From: Pseudomonas alliivorans
GTDB taxonomy: Bacteria > Pseudomonadota > Gammaproteobacteria > Pseudomonadales > Pseudomonadaceae
Direction: 5' to 3'
Length of the DNA: 64,000 bases
NCBI RefSeq assembly: GCF_017826695.1
Contig: NZ_JAFFZW010000001.1
Coordinates: forward strand, 806,001 to 870,000
Position numbers and translations under genes: made by a program. Below, piece by piece: positions 37,154 through 46,142 of the stretch. A model generated the notes under the pieces. The model made no database searches and was not told the origin of the DNA. It was given only the letters and a program-made list of their open reading frames with translations. Numbering within the stretch: the first letter of the stretch is position 1; every line of letters begins with the position of its first letter.

Positions 37154-37237
37154 CGTGGGAGGCGGCTTGCCGGCGATGGGGTCCGTTCAGTCGCTGATGT
37201 CTTCAGAAAAAGCCTCGCCGGCAAGCCGCCTCTCACA
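37154..37237. repeat. Inverted pair of REP elements (BIME-like)
   Basis: GTGGGAGGCGGCTTGCCGGCGA (37154-37175) and its near reverse complement TCGCCGGCAAGCCGCCTCTCAC (37215-37236) flank about 39 nt. The same unit occurs singly at 12991-13016. The surrounding 37018-37321 interval (about 300 nt) holds no gene. The pair sits between the oxidoreductase and the convergent EfeO-like gene. Confidence 0.8.
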
Positions 37238-37321
37238 GGCTGATGGTTGCAGCAGGATTTGCGTAGAGCGCTGAGCGCGGCGCGGTACCGCCGCTCGGGA
37301 AGCTACGCCCGCCGCTGAATG

Positions 37322-38146
37322 TCAGTTCAGCCCCAGTTTCCCGCGCAGGGTCGAGAGGTCTTCGGCCAGGGTGTTGACCGGGCCGACCAAGGCCTTGCGG
37401 TCGTTTTCCTTGACCTTGTCGTAGGTTTCAAAGCCACCGTCCTTGGTCTTGTATTTGGCCAGGATCTTTTCCACGGTGGCGAAATTCTTGTCGACCTTGC
37501 CCGCGAACGCCTTGTCCTGCTGCTCGATCTGCGGGCGGAACAGGTCGACGATCTTCTTCGCGCCGTCGATGTTGCCCTGGAAGTCGTACAGGTCGGTGTG
37601 GCTGTAACGGTCTTCTTCGCCGGAAATCTTCGTCGCTGCCACTTCCTCCAGCAGCGCGGCTGCGCCACCGACCACTTTTTCAGGCGGGAAGGTCAGGTCG
37701 GCCACGCGCTTTTCCAGGTCCTTGACGTCGCTCATCAACTTGTCGGCGACAGGGCCCTGGTCCTTGGTGGTGTTCTGCGAGAACAGCGCGTATTCCAGGC
37801 GATGGAAACCGGTGAAGTCTTCAGCCGTCACGCCTTGCTCGTGGTCGTCGACGCGTGAGTCGATGGCGGCGTCCAGATCACTGAACAACTCGGCAATCGG
37901 CTCTACGGATTCATAGAACACACGGGTCGGCGCGTACAGCTTCCTGGCGGTTGCCAGGTCGCCTTTCTTGACCGCATCGGTGAATTTCTGCGTGTGGCTG
38001 ACCAGTTCGCCGATGTTCTCGGTGACGTAGATCTTGTAGTCCGAAACCGGGCCGACCAGATCCAGCGGCGCCGTGGCAGCGAAGGCGGCCAGCGGAGTCT
38101 GGAGCAGGCCAAGGGTCAGCAGCAAAGCCAGAGGCGTCTTTTTCAT
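37322..38146 (-). CDS. EfeM/EfeO-type iron-binding protein (M75 domain only)
   Basis: A 274-aa periplasmic protein with a Sec signal (LALLLTLGLLQTPLAAFAA). It carries one imelysin-like M75 domain with the HxxE metal motif in FHRLEYALF. It has no cupredoxin domain. It follows efeB after 29 nt, so it is a second EfeO-like protein in the operon. The ATG at 38146 gives the signal peptide; the 11-codon longer frame does not. Confidence 0.85.
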   Translation of the reverse strand: MKKTPLALLLTLGLLQTPLAAFAATAPLDLVGPVSDYKIYVTENIGELVSHTQKFTDAVKKGDLATARKLYAPTRVFYESVEPIAELFSDLDAAIDSRVDDHEQGVTAEDFTGFHRLEYALFSQNTTKDQGPVADKLMSDVKDLEKRVADLTFPPEKVVGGAAALLEEVAATKISGEEDRYSHTDLYDFQGNIDGAKKIVDLFRPQIEQQDKAFAGKVDKNFATVEKILAKYKTKDGGFETYDKVKENDRKALVGPVNTLAEDLSTLRGKLGLN

Positions 38147-38175
38147 GGTGCTCTTCCGGGTGAGGAGGTTGAAGG

Positions 38176-39486
38176 TCATACAGTGTGGGTTTTCGATACG
38201 GCCGCCAGTAATGAGCGTCCGATGAAGTCTTGGTCGCCGGTCACGCCCGGCAGGGTGAAGAAGTAGCCGCCACCGACTGGCTTGAGGTATTCCTCCAGCG
38301 GCTCGCCATTGAGGCGGTTCTGCACGGTGATGAAGCCTTTTTCCAGATCCGCCTGATAGCAGATGAACAGCAGGCCCATGTCCAGCTGACCATTCTTGTT
38401 CACGCCGTTGGAGTAGTTGAACGGGCGGCGCAGAATCAGGTTGCGCTGGGTCTCTGCAGTACGCGGGTTGGCCAGGCGAATGTGTGAATCTAGGCGGGTC
38501 TTCTTGCCTTCCGGGTCGGCGGCATAGTTGGGCACATCGGTTTCAACCTTGCCGTCCATGGGGGCGCCGGTGCTTTTGGTGCGGCCGAAGATCGATTCCT
38601 GTTCCTGCAAGGGTGTCCGGTCCCAGCGCTCGACGAAATTGCGGATGATGCGCACGGCCTGATAACTGCCGTGGGCGGCCCAGGCCGGTTCGTCACTGCC
38701 CGGTTGCACCCAGACCAGCTCGTTCATGGTCTTCTGGTTGTTGGAATCCGGGTTGGCCGAACCATCCCGGAAACCCAGAAAGTTACGGGCGCTCTCGGGC
38801 GGCTGACCGGGTTTCTTCGGTGCCTGAGGCGGCACGGTGCCTTCCTGTTTCCAGCGCACCAGCAACAGGTCAGGCAGGTTCTTGACGATGTCGCGCAGGG
38901 CGTGGATGTTGCTGTCGGCGGTGTTGGCGCAGAACTGGATGCTCAGGTCGCCATGGCAACTGGAAGGTTCCAGCGCATCGTTGGGAAAACCGACCATGCG
39001 GCTCAGGCGGATGGGCTTGACTTCGGTCAGGCCAAAGCGCTCATCGAACAGCGATTCGCCCACTGACACGGTGATGGTCAGGTTATCGGGCGTGACGACC
39101 GGTCCCAGGATGCCGGAATCCAGCGGCGGCAGTTTCGGATCGACGTCCGGCACCGGGCCGCCAGTCATCAGGAACGCAATGCGCTCGTTCAGAGTGCGGA
39201 ACAGGCGCTCGAGGTCGTCACGATCCGCGGCCAGCACGTCGAAGGCCACGAACATGCCCGCAGCGGGGCGCGGGTTGACGATGCCGGTCTGGTGAAGGCC
39301 ATGGAACGCGTTGCGGTCCTCGGTCTTGTCGCTGTTCGGCGCTTCGGTGACTTGCGCGGGTGCAGCGGCCAGTACGTTGCCGCTCAGGCTGCTGCCGGCC
39401 AGTGCGGCCCCGGCAGCGCCGAGGCCCATCAGGACACGACGGCGCTGAATCGAGGCAGGGGCATTGTTGGCGTCGGGAGTTTTCAT
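38176..39486 (-). CDS. efeB: Deferrochelatase/peroxidase EfeB (Dyp type)
   Basis: A 436-aa haem peroxidase exported by Tat (QRRRVLMGLGAAGAALAG, Arg15-17). The Dyp motif GFRDG is at 238-242, with Asp241 as the distal acid, and a conserved arginine-rich region follows. In E. coli EfeUOB it works with EfeO and EfeU in ferrous iron uptake at low pH, probably oxidising or extracting iron. It lies 40 nt after efeO. Confidence 0.92.
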   Translation of the reverse strand: MKTPDANNAPASIQRRRVLMGLGAAGAALAGSSLSGNVLAAAPAQVTEAPNSDKTEDRNAFHGLHQTGIVNPRPAAGMFVAFDVLAADRDDLERLFRTLNERIAFLMTGGPVPDVDPKLPPLDSGILGPVVTPDNLTITVSVGESLFDERFGLTEVKPIRLSRMVGFPNDALEPSSCHGDLSIQFCANTADSNIHALRDIVKNLPDLLLVRWKQEGTVPPQAPKKPGQPPESARNFLGFRDGSANPDSNNQKTMNELVWVQPGSDEPAWAAHGSYQAVRIIRNFVERWDRTPLQEQESIFGRTKSTGAPMDGKVETDVPNYAADPEGKKTRLDSHIRLANPRTAETQRNLILRRPFNYSNGVNKNGQLDMGLLFICYQADLEKGFITVQNRLNGEPLEEYLKPVGGGYFFTLPGVTGDQDFIGRSLLAAVSKTHTV

Positions 39487-39526
39487 GAGACTGTGCTGTG
39501 CTCCTGATGGACGGAATCGGTTCGGT

Positions 39527-40735
39527 TCAGAGCCCGGACAGGCCGAGCGCCGGGTCGATGGTGTTCAGCGCGTCGGCCAGTGCCGCAGCTTTGGTCGCGA
39601 TCTGCTTGCGTTGTCCTGCATCGACCTGGTCATAAAGGAGGTAACCGTCATCGGTTTTCAAGGCGTCCAGCGTGGTGTCCAGATCAGCCATGGCCGCATC
39701 GATGGTCTGCAACTGATCCCCTGCGCTTTTGCTCAGCAATGGGCGCAGCAGATCGACCACCTTGCGCGTCCCTTCCAGATTGGCGGCGAAGCCATTCAGG
39801 TCGCTGTGGCTGTAGCGTTCTTCTTCACCGTTGCTGCGCACATCGGCCAGGCTGCGCATGTTGCGCGTGACAATCGCGGCGAGTTGCTCCGGAGCCAGCG
39901 ACTGGGCCAGCAATTGTTGCTTCAGTTGGGTGACGTCAGTCTGCAGACGCTGCGCCACCGGGCTCAGGCCATCGACACTGTGCTGCTCGAACAGGGCGTA
40001 TTCGATGCGGTGGAAGCCGCTGAAACCCGGGTCCTGCTCGCGCTTTTCGTAGTAATCGGCACGGGCGTTGATGGCGTTGTCCAGCTCGGCCAGACGCTGC
40101 GCGGCGGGCGCGATGCGCTGATAGGCGGCGCGTGCGGGCAGGTAGGCGGCTTGCGCTGCGCTCAGATCACCGGCATCGATGGCCTGTTGCAGGGCGGTGA
40201 CGGCCTTGATCAGCGCTGAACTCTGCAGACTCAGGTAAACGCGGTATTCGGACAGCGGGCCGATGAAGGCTGTCATCGACGGGCGCGCCTTGGCTTTCGC
40301 GTCGGACTCGGCGGTAGGCGTTACATGCAGCGTGCCGCGCGGGTTGCTCAGCAGGCCGCAGGTGATCGCGTAATCGCCGGGCGCCAGGTTGGCATTGATG
40401 ACCTGGCTCAGGCCGGGCGCAATGTTTTCCCGCTCCTCGACCACCAGTACGCCATCCAGGATTTCCCATTCGACCGCCCGTTCGGAACGATTGACGATGC
40501 GAAACGCGTTCTGGCCTGCCGCTACGGTGAGGGCATTCGGCTCGCAGTTGTGAGCGTGAATGTTGACCACGGTTTCAGTGCCGGCATTGGCGGCGCGCTT
40601 CTTGACGGCCACTTGCGAGGCGTAGTAGAACAGCCCGCCTGCGGCGATCATCAGGATCACGGAGCCGGCGACTGCCAATCGCAGGACGCGGGGAGGCCGG
40701 GCTTTCTCTGAAGGCCCTGAGGGACGGTTCGACAT
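39527..40735 (-). CDS. efeO: Iron uptake protein EfeO (cupredoxin + M75 domain)
   Basis: A 402-aa protein with an N-terminal hydrophobic anchor (LRLAVAGSVILMIAAGGLFYYA), a cupredoxin-like domain (VNIHAHNCEPNALTVAAGQ, IVNRSERAVEWEIL, DYAITCGLLSNPRGTL) and an M75 domain with HxxE in FHRIEYALFEQ. This is the full-length EfeO plan. AAGGG lies 5 nt before the ATG. Only 8 nt separate it from efeU. Confidence 0.92.
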   Translation of the reverse strand: MSNRPSGPSEKARPPRVLRLAVAGSVILMIAAGGLFYYASQVAVKKRAANAGTETVVNIHAHNCEPNALTVAAGQNAFRIVNRSERAVEWEILDGVLVVEERENIAPGLSQVINANLAPGDYAITCGLLSNPRGTLHVTPTAESDAKAKARPSMTAFIGPLSEYRVYLSLQSSALIKAVTALQQAIDAGDLSAAQAAYLPARAAYQRIAPAAQRLAELDNAINARADYYEKREQDPGFSGFHRIEYALFEQHSVDGLSPVAQRLQTDVTQLKQQLLAQSLAPEQLAAIVTRNMRSLADVRSNGEEERYSHSDLNGFAANLEGTRKVVDLLRPLLSKSAGDQLQTIDAAMADLDTTLDALKTDDGYLLYDQVDAGQRKQIATKAAALADALNTIDPALGLSGL

Positions 40736-40743
40736 GGGTGCCC

Positions 40744-41598
40744 TTATTCGTTCGTCACGGAAGATGGATGTTGCTGCAACGGTGTGCGGACTGACGGGGC
40801 GTGCGGCAGGAAAAACAGCACCAGCGCCCCGATCAGGTAAATGAGGTAGACACTCAGGGTGCTGACCGTCGGTGCATCCTGATAACCGAACATGCCGGCC
40901 AGCACCGAGCCGGTCGGACCGTCCATCGGCAGCCAGGCGCTGATGTCGAAAACCACGTCCTGCAAGTGGTTCCAGACACCTGCTTCATGCAGGGCCTGCA
41001 CCGAGTTGGCCAGGATCCCGGCCGCCACGATCAGAATGAACAGGCCGGTCCAGCGGAAAAACAGGCTCAGGTTCAGGCGCATGCTGCCGCTGTAGATCGC
41101 CACACCAAAGCCGACTGCCAGCAGCATGCCGAGCAGGGCCCCCAGGGGAGCCTGGGTGCCTTCGCTCTGCTGAAACACGGCGAGCAGGAAAAAGACGGTT
41201 TCCAGACCTTCCCGGGCCACGGCAAAGAACACCATGGCGATCAGCGCGTAGGTCTGGTTTTTCGAGCCGGTGAGGGCGGCGTCCAGCGATTCATGCAGCG
41301 CGTGCTTGATCGAACGCGCCACCTTGCGCATCCAGAACACCATCGAACTCAGAATGCCCACGGCAATCAGGCCGACGATGCCTTCGAACAATTCCTGCTG
41401 CTTCTGCGGAAACTCGGCGCTCATCAACTCCAGGCCACCGCCGACGAACAGCGACAGTGCGATTGCCAGGAATACACCGATCCAGACGGCGGGCATCCAC
41501 TCGCCACGGCCGGTCTGTTTCAGGTAACTGGCGATGATGCCAACAATGAGCGCGGCTTCGATGCCTTCGCGCAGCATGATCAAAAACGGAACGAGCAT
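40744..41598 (-). CDS. efeU: Ferrous iron permease EfeU (FTR1/OFeT family)
   Basis: A 284-aa seven-helix permease with the two iron-handling REGxE motifs: REGIE (10-14) and REGLE (129-133). It is first in the efeUOB operon with a Fur box about 80-100 nt upstream. The gene appears intact, unlike the frameshifted copy of laboratory E. coli K-12. Confidence 0.93.
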   Translation of the reverse strand: MLVPFLIMLREGIEAALIVGIIASYLKQTGRGEWMPAVWIGVFLAIALSLFVGGGLELMSAEFPQKQQELFEGIVGLIAVGILSSMVFWMRKVARSIKHALHESLDAALTGSKNQTYALIAMVFFAVAREGLETVFFLLAVFQQSEGTQAPLGALLGMLLAVGFGVAIYSGSMRLNLSLFFRWTGLFILIVAAGILANSVQALHEAGVWNHLQDVVFDISAWLPMDGPTGSVLAGMFGYQDAPTVSTLSVYLIYLIGALVLFFLPHAPSVRTPLQQHPSSVTNE

Positions 41599-41676
41599 AG
41601 TTCACCGGGTTGAGACTGAAGGCGCACGTGTTTTGACAGGTCTCGGCAGGCGAGACGGGCCGGACACAATGCGTAA

Positions 41677-41695
41677 CATAATGATACTCATTCTT
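41677..41695. promoter_or_regulatory. Candidate Fur box upstream of efeU
   Basis: CATAATGATACTCATTCTT matches the 19-bp consensus GATAATGATAATCATTATC at 14 of 19 positions, with the core ATAATGATA and CATT intact. It lies 79 nt upstream of the efeU start, consistent with iron repression of the operon. Confidence 0.8.
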
Positions 41696-41868
41696 GAATG
41701 GAGAAAGTTGTTTTTTGTCTGAAAGTCGTTTTCACGATGTCGTTCAGGCCAGGTTCAGGTTTTTGCAGCGTTGCGAGGGAACTCGAAAATCACCCCGCGT
41801 TTGCAGAGTCCCTGGGCGCTGCGGCACAGTGGGGGCGTCTCGAATTGCGCTTTTTATGGATGATCGGA

Positions 41869-42534
41869 ATGTCAGCAGAACCGCAAACGCCCATTGCTCA
41901 TGGGCAGGCCATTGAAGTGCTCAAGGCAGTCGATGGGCGCTGGCGGTCATTGATTGAGCACGTCGGGCCGTGTCTGCACCCGGTGACCGCTGCGCAGGAC
42001 CCGTTCCAGGCGTTGGTCAAAGGCGTTGCGTATCAACAATTGCACGCCAGGGCGGGCGACGCGATGGTGATGCGCCTGCGTGCCCTGTTTCCGGATTCAC
42101 GCTTTCCCGACCCGCAGGCGTTGGCCGACCTGGCCGATGAGGCGTTGCGAGGCTGCGGGTTCTCGGCGTCCAAGTGCCGGGCGATCAAGGCGATTGCCGC
42201 TGCCAGAGCCAGCGGTCTGGTGCCGGACGTGGACGAAGCTCTGACCCTGAGCGACGACGAACTCATCGCCCGTCTCACTCGGTTGCCAGGCGTAGGTCGC
42301 TGGACGGTCGAGATGATGCTCATCTACGGCCTGGGCAAGCTGGACGTGATGCCCGCGAGTGACTTCGGGGTGTGCGAGGGTTATCGGCGGCTGTACGGCC
42401 TGGAAGGCAAACCCACACCGAAGGCCATGACCGCTCTCGCCGAACGGTTCGCGCCATTTCGAACCGTTGCGGCGTGGTATCTGTGGCGTGTACCGGTCGA
42501 CTTTGCGACTGGCGAGCAGACTTCTGAAGCTTAG
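41869..42534 (+). CDS. DNA-3-methyladenine glycosylase II-like (AlkA family)
   Basis: A 221-aa HhH-GPD base-excision glycosylase. The helix-hairpin-helix is LTRLPGVGRWTVEMML (residues 137-151), and catalytic Asp165 follows in MPASDFGV. It lacks the N-terminal AlkA extension and the Ada regulator. The ATG at 41869 has GGA 8 nt upstream; longer in-frame starts run into the Fur-box promoter region. It overlaps the convergent ampC stop by 4 nt. Confidence 0.88.
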   Translation: MSAEPQTPIAHGQAIEVLKAVDGRWRSLIEHVGPCLHPVTAAQDPFQALVKGVAYQQLHARAGDAMVMRLRALFPDSRFPDPQALADLADEALRGCGFSASKCRAIKAIAAARASGLVPDVDEALTLSDDELIARLTRLPGVGRWTVEMMLIYGLGKLDVMPASDFGVCEGYRRLYGLEGKPTPKAMTALAERFAPFRTVAAWYLWRVPVDFATGEQTSEA

Positions 42535-43709
42535 GGTTTGCAGTCGAAGCACTGCACCTGATTCAGAATCCGGTACGCCAGTTTCACCCGTTCCTCGTTC
42601 GGGTAGTTTCTGTTGGCCAGAATCACGATGCCCAGTTGCTGCTCGGGGATGAAGGCAACGTAGCCGCCAAAGCCATTGGTGGAACCGGTCTTGTTGACCC
42701 AGGTATTGGGTTGCGCCGCACGGGGCCGGGTGATCGGCTCGACTTTTTGAGTATTGAGCACCATCGTGCTCGCGTTACCTTCGAGCAGGGTGTCGAGCTT
42801 CACCGGCATCGGGTATTGCTCCCAAATCAGGCCCTGGGTCATCGCGCCCACGTTGAAATAACCGGTTCGGGTGTCCTTGAGGGCGCGTTGCAGGCGCGCG
42901 TCGTGCTGACCCAGCCCCAGGTTGGCCTCGACAAAACGGAGCATGTCCCGGCTGTTGGATTTCACGCCGTAAGCCTCGGATGCCAGCACGCCGAGGTTGA
43001 CCCTGACAGGTTCGTCGAGTTTGTTATAGCCCTGTGCATAGAGTGACTGTTGTTCGTCGGGCACGGTGAGGTAGGTGTTCTTCAGGCCCAGTGCCGGAAA
43101 CAGCCCTTGCTGCATGGCGTTCTTGAAGGGCAATTGCAGGCTGCGCGCCGCGACCAGGCCCAGCAAACCGACGCTGGGGTTGGCGTAGGTGCGATGGGTA
43201 CCGGGCAAGTACTCGGGTTGCCAGGCCTTGAAGTACGCCATCATCTGTTCGGTGGTCTGGACCTTGTCGGGAAACTGCAGCGGGAAGCCGCCCGCAGTAT
43301 GCGTACCCAGATGGAAAACCGGCACCTTGCCCAGGCGTGTGTCACGCAATTGCGGCACGTAGGTGTCGATGCGCTCGGTCAACGACAACTGCCCGTTTGC
43401 CTGCGCCCAGGTGGCAAGGGTGGCGGTGAAGGTCTTGCTGATCGAGCCCAGTTCGAACAGCGTGTCCGGGGTGACGGTTTGAGCACTGTCTTTCGACGCC
43501 TTGCCGTAGGTGTAGAACTGTTGTGTGCCGTTGTGGGTGATGGCAATCGACAGGCCTGCGATGCCGTTTTTCTGCATGACCTTGCTGGCTGCTTCCCGCA
43601 CGAAGTCGTCCAGTTTCGGGTTCTGCGCCTCGGCAAGCGCGAGCGACGAGGTCAGCGTGAGGCTGGTCAGCAGCAGGGCCTGCAATGACCGCTTTTGATT
43701 CCATTGCAT
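42531..43709 (-). CDS. ampC: Class C beta-lactamase
   Basis: A 392-aa periplasmic serine beta-lactamase with a Sec signal (LLLTSLTLTSSLALA). All three active-site motifs are present: SISK (Ser89, Lys92), YAN (175-177) and KTG (340-342). The ATG has AAGGA 9 nt upstream. The LysR gene upstream lies in the same orientation rather than divergent, so it does not have the usual ampR arrangement. Confidence 0.93.
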   Translation of the reverse strand: MQWNQKRSLQALLLTSLTLTSSLALAEAQNPKLDDFVREAASKVMQKNGIAGLSIAITHNGTQQFYTYGKASKDSAQTVTPDTLFELGSISKTFTATLATWAQANGQLSLTERIDTYVPQLRDTRLGKVPVFHLGTHTAGGFPLQFPDKVQTTEQMMAYFKAWQPEYLPGTHRTYANPSVGLLGLVAARSLQLPFKNAMQQGLFPALGLKNTYLTVPDEQQSLYAQGYNKLDEPVRVNLGVLASEAYGVKSNSRDMLRFVEANLGLGQHDARLQRALKDTRTGYFNVGAMTQGLIWEQYPMPVKLDTLLEGNASTMVLNTQKVEPITRPRAAQPNTWVNKTGSTNGFGGYVAFIPEQQLGIVILANRNYPNEERVKLAYRILNQVQCFDCKP

Positions 43710-43802
43710 GAAAGCATTCCTTGTTTTTAGGGGGGGTAAGTCTGTTGTCTGCGCAGTACTGGGGATATTCCTCCCGCAATGTTGTGTTTGCCGAGACGTG
43801 AT

Positions 43803-44696
43803 TCAACAGGCATCGCGACTCAACACCTCTCTCATCATCTCCACGAACCGATTCGCCGCAGGGCTCAGGGTCTGGCCGGTGCGGGTGATCAGGCCGATTT
43901 CACGGCTGACGCCGTGGTGATCGACGGGCACCTGAACGGTGTCGGAGCGGCCCTCGTCGGCCGACTCCGGCAGCAGCGTCATACCCAGCCCCTGACGCAC
44001 CAGCGCCAGAACGGTCGACATGTAGTTGGCCTCGAGTCCGGGCACCAGAGCAAGTCCTTCGTCGGCGAAGAGTTGCTCGACCCGCTCGCGCACGCTGCTG
44101 TCGCGTCCGGTCAGAATAATCGGCTGACCCGCCAGATCGGCCAGGCTGACTGACGTTCGTGTGGCCAGCGGATGAGTGCCGGGCACGAACAGCCGCAGCC
44201 GGTCCTGCATCAGGCCTTCGAACTCCAGTCCGTGGCTCATCCGGGCGCGAACGCCGAGTCCGAAATCCACCTCGCCTTCACGCACCAGCGCGTCGATGCG
44301 TTGCGCCACTACATCGCGCAGGCGTACTTCGATGCCGGGAAACCGGGTGCGGAATTCGCGCAGGATGATCGGCAGCGTGCTGGAGCACATCGAGGGCAGG
44401 GCGGCGAGGGTCACCACACCGCGGCGCAACGCCGCAAGGTCCCGCGAACCACTGACGATGTTGTCCAGATCCAGCAGCAGCTTTTCCATGGGCTGCAGAT
44501 TGTTCTGTCCTGCCGCCGTCAGGCTGACGTGGCGCGGGCTGCGTTCCAGCAGCGCGACGCCCAGCCACTCTTCCAGTTGCTGGATCTGGACGGTCAGCGC
44601 AGACGGCGAGAGGTTCAGTTCCACCGCAGCCTTGGTAAAACTCCCGCTGTGAGCGACGGCCAGGAACGCCCGGATGTGCTGGATCGAATTCTTCAT
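43803..44696 (-). CDS. LysR-type transcriptional regulator
   Basis: A 297-aa LTTR with N-terminal HTH ([27 protein letters not shown]) and effector domain. It is divergent from the CitMHS-atuA-like operon, 153 nt away, so it most likely controls that operon. The ATG at 44696 gives the standard [15 protein letters not shown] start; a longer frame adds 19 unlikely residues. Although ampC lies just downstream in the same direction, orientation argues against an AmpR role. Confidence 0.88.
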   Translation of the reverse strand: MKNSIQHIRAFLAVAHSGSFTKAAVELNLSPSALTVQIQQLEEWLGVALLERSPRHVSLTAAGQNNLQPMEKLLLDLDNIVSGSRDLAALRRGVVTLAALPSMCSSTLPIILREFRTRFPGIEVRLRDVVAQRIDALVREGEVDFGLGVRARMSHGLEFEGLMQDRLRLFVPGTHPLATRTSVSLADLAGQPIILTGRDSSVRERVEQLFADEGLALVPGLEANYMSTVLALVRQGLGMTLLPESADEGRSDTVQVPVDHHGVSREIGLITRTGQTLSPAANRFVEMMREVLSRDAC

Positions 44697-44849
44697 GCGC
44701 TGGCAAGGCTCGTGATCAATGTTCTGTTTTTTGGAATGAGAGGTGCCGAACATTTCAATTTACAAAGCATAACCCCGTTTCGATACTCGTTGAAAACAAC
44801 AACAGTACATCCCGCCACACGTTGGTCAGGGATGAAAGGGAAAGCCTCC

Positions 44850-46142
44850 ATGCTCGCCATCCTCGGTGTCATTACCATTCTCTGCCTGCTCACGGCTGTC
44901 ATGAGCAAGCGTCTCTCGCCTCTCGTCGCCCTCATTGCATTGCCCATCATCGCGGCCCTGATCGGCGGCTTCGGTCTGCAGACCAGCGCCTTCATCATCA
45001 CAGGCATCAAGAACGTTGCCCCGGTGGTGGGCATGTTCGTGTTCGCCATCCTGTTCTTCGGAGTGATGACGGATGCAGGCATGCTCGACCCGATCATTGA
45101 TCGGATTCTAAAGGCAGTCGGTACGCGCCCCACCCGAATTGTCATGGGTACGGCACTGCTGGCGTTGCTGGTGCACCTGGACGGTTCGGGGGCGGTGACC
45201 TTTCTGGTGACCATTCCGGCCATGCTGCCGCTGTACACGCGGCTGGGCATGGACAAGCGCATTCTGGCCTGCGTCACGGCCATGGCGGCGGGGGTCAACT
45301 TTCTGCCCTGGACCGGGCCGGTGCTGCGCTCATCTGCCGCCTTGCACGTGCCGGTGGCGGACCTGTTTCAGCCGCTGATTCCGGTGCAGATTGTCGGTCT
45401 CGCCTTTGTGTTCGCCTGCGCCTGGTTTCTGGGCCGTCGTGAAGAGCGGCGTCTGGGCCTTGGCGCCGGAGCGCAGGTGGATGTGGTGCCCAAGCGGGTG
45501 CTGACCGAACAGGAAGAGCTGCTGCGTCGGCCGCGTCTGTTTTGGGTGAACCTGCTGCTGACCATTGCGGTGATGGGCGTGATGATCTCCGGTGTCGTCG
45601 ATCCGGTGGTGATGTTCATGCTCGGCACGGTGGTTGCGCTGTGCCTCAATTACCCTGACGTCGATGCTCAGCGCACCCGCATCGATGCCCACGCCAAAAC
45701 CGCGCTGACCATGGCCAGCATCCTGCTGGCGGCCGGGGTGTTCACCGGCATCATGCAAGGCACCGGTATGCTGAAGGCAATGGCCGAAGTGGCGGTGCAC
45801 CAGATTCCAGCCGGGCACGGCAAATTGATCCCGATGGTGGTGGGGTTCATTTCGATGCCTCTGAGCCTGCTGTTCGACCCGGATTCATTCTATTTCGGCG
45901 TGATGCCGGTGATCGCCGAGGTCGGCAAGGCCTTGGGCGTCGAGCCGTTGCAAGTGGCTCAGGCCTCACTGCTGGGTGTGCACACCACCGGTTTTCCGGT
46001 CAGTCCGCTGACGCCCGCGACCTTCCTCCTGGTGGGGCTGTGCAAGATCGAGCTGGCCGACCACCAGCGCTTCACCATCCCTTTCCTGTTCGCAGCCTCG
46101 GTCCTGATGACCCTGACTGCCATGCTCCTGGGAGTGTTCTGA
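44850..46142 (+). CDS. CitMHS-family citrate/tricarboxylate-metal:H+ symporter
   Basis: A 430-aa transporter with about 11 hydrophobic helices and the family features [37 protein letters not shown] and [24 protein letters not shown]. Members import metal-citrate complexes. I use the ATG at 44850 with AAAGGGA about 10 nt upstream. The upstream frame stays open for another 678 nt antisense to the LysR gene and is an artefact. The atuA-like gene starts immediately after the stop. Confidence 0.9.
   Translation: MLAILGVITILCLLTAVMSKRLSPLVALIALPIIAALIGGFGLQTSAFIITGIKNVAPVVGMFVFAILFFGVMTDAGMLDPIIDRILKAVGTRPTRIVMGTALLALLVHLDGSGAVTFLVTIPAMLPLYTRLGMDKRILACVTAMAAGVNFLPWTGPVLRSSAALHVPVADLFQPLIPVQIVGLAFVFACAWFLGRREERRLGLGAGAQVDVVPKRVLTEQEELLRRPRLFWVNLLLTIAVMGVMISGVVDPVVMFMLGTVVALCLNYPDVDAQRTRIDAHAKTALTMASILLAAGVFTGIMQGTGMLKAMAEVAVHQIPAGHGKLIPMVVGFISMPLSLLFDPDSFYFGVMPVIAEVGKALGVEPLQVAQASLLGVHTTGFPVSPLTPATFLLVGLCKIELADHQRFTIPFLFAASVLMTLTAMLLGVF

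Noticed and set aside
43803..44696. LysR gene as ampR
   Set aside because: It is in the same orientation as ampC and divergent from the CitMHS operon, not from ampC.
44172..44849. Long N-terminal extension of the CitMHS frame
   Set aside because: It lies antisense to the LysR gene, lacks membrane segments, and the family starts at the ATG at 44850.
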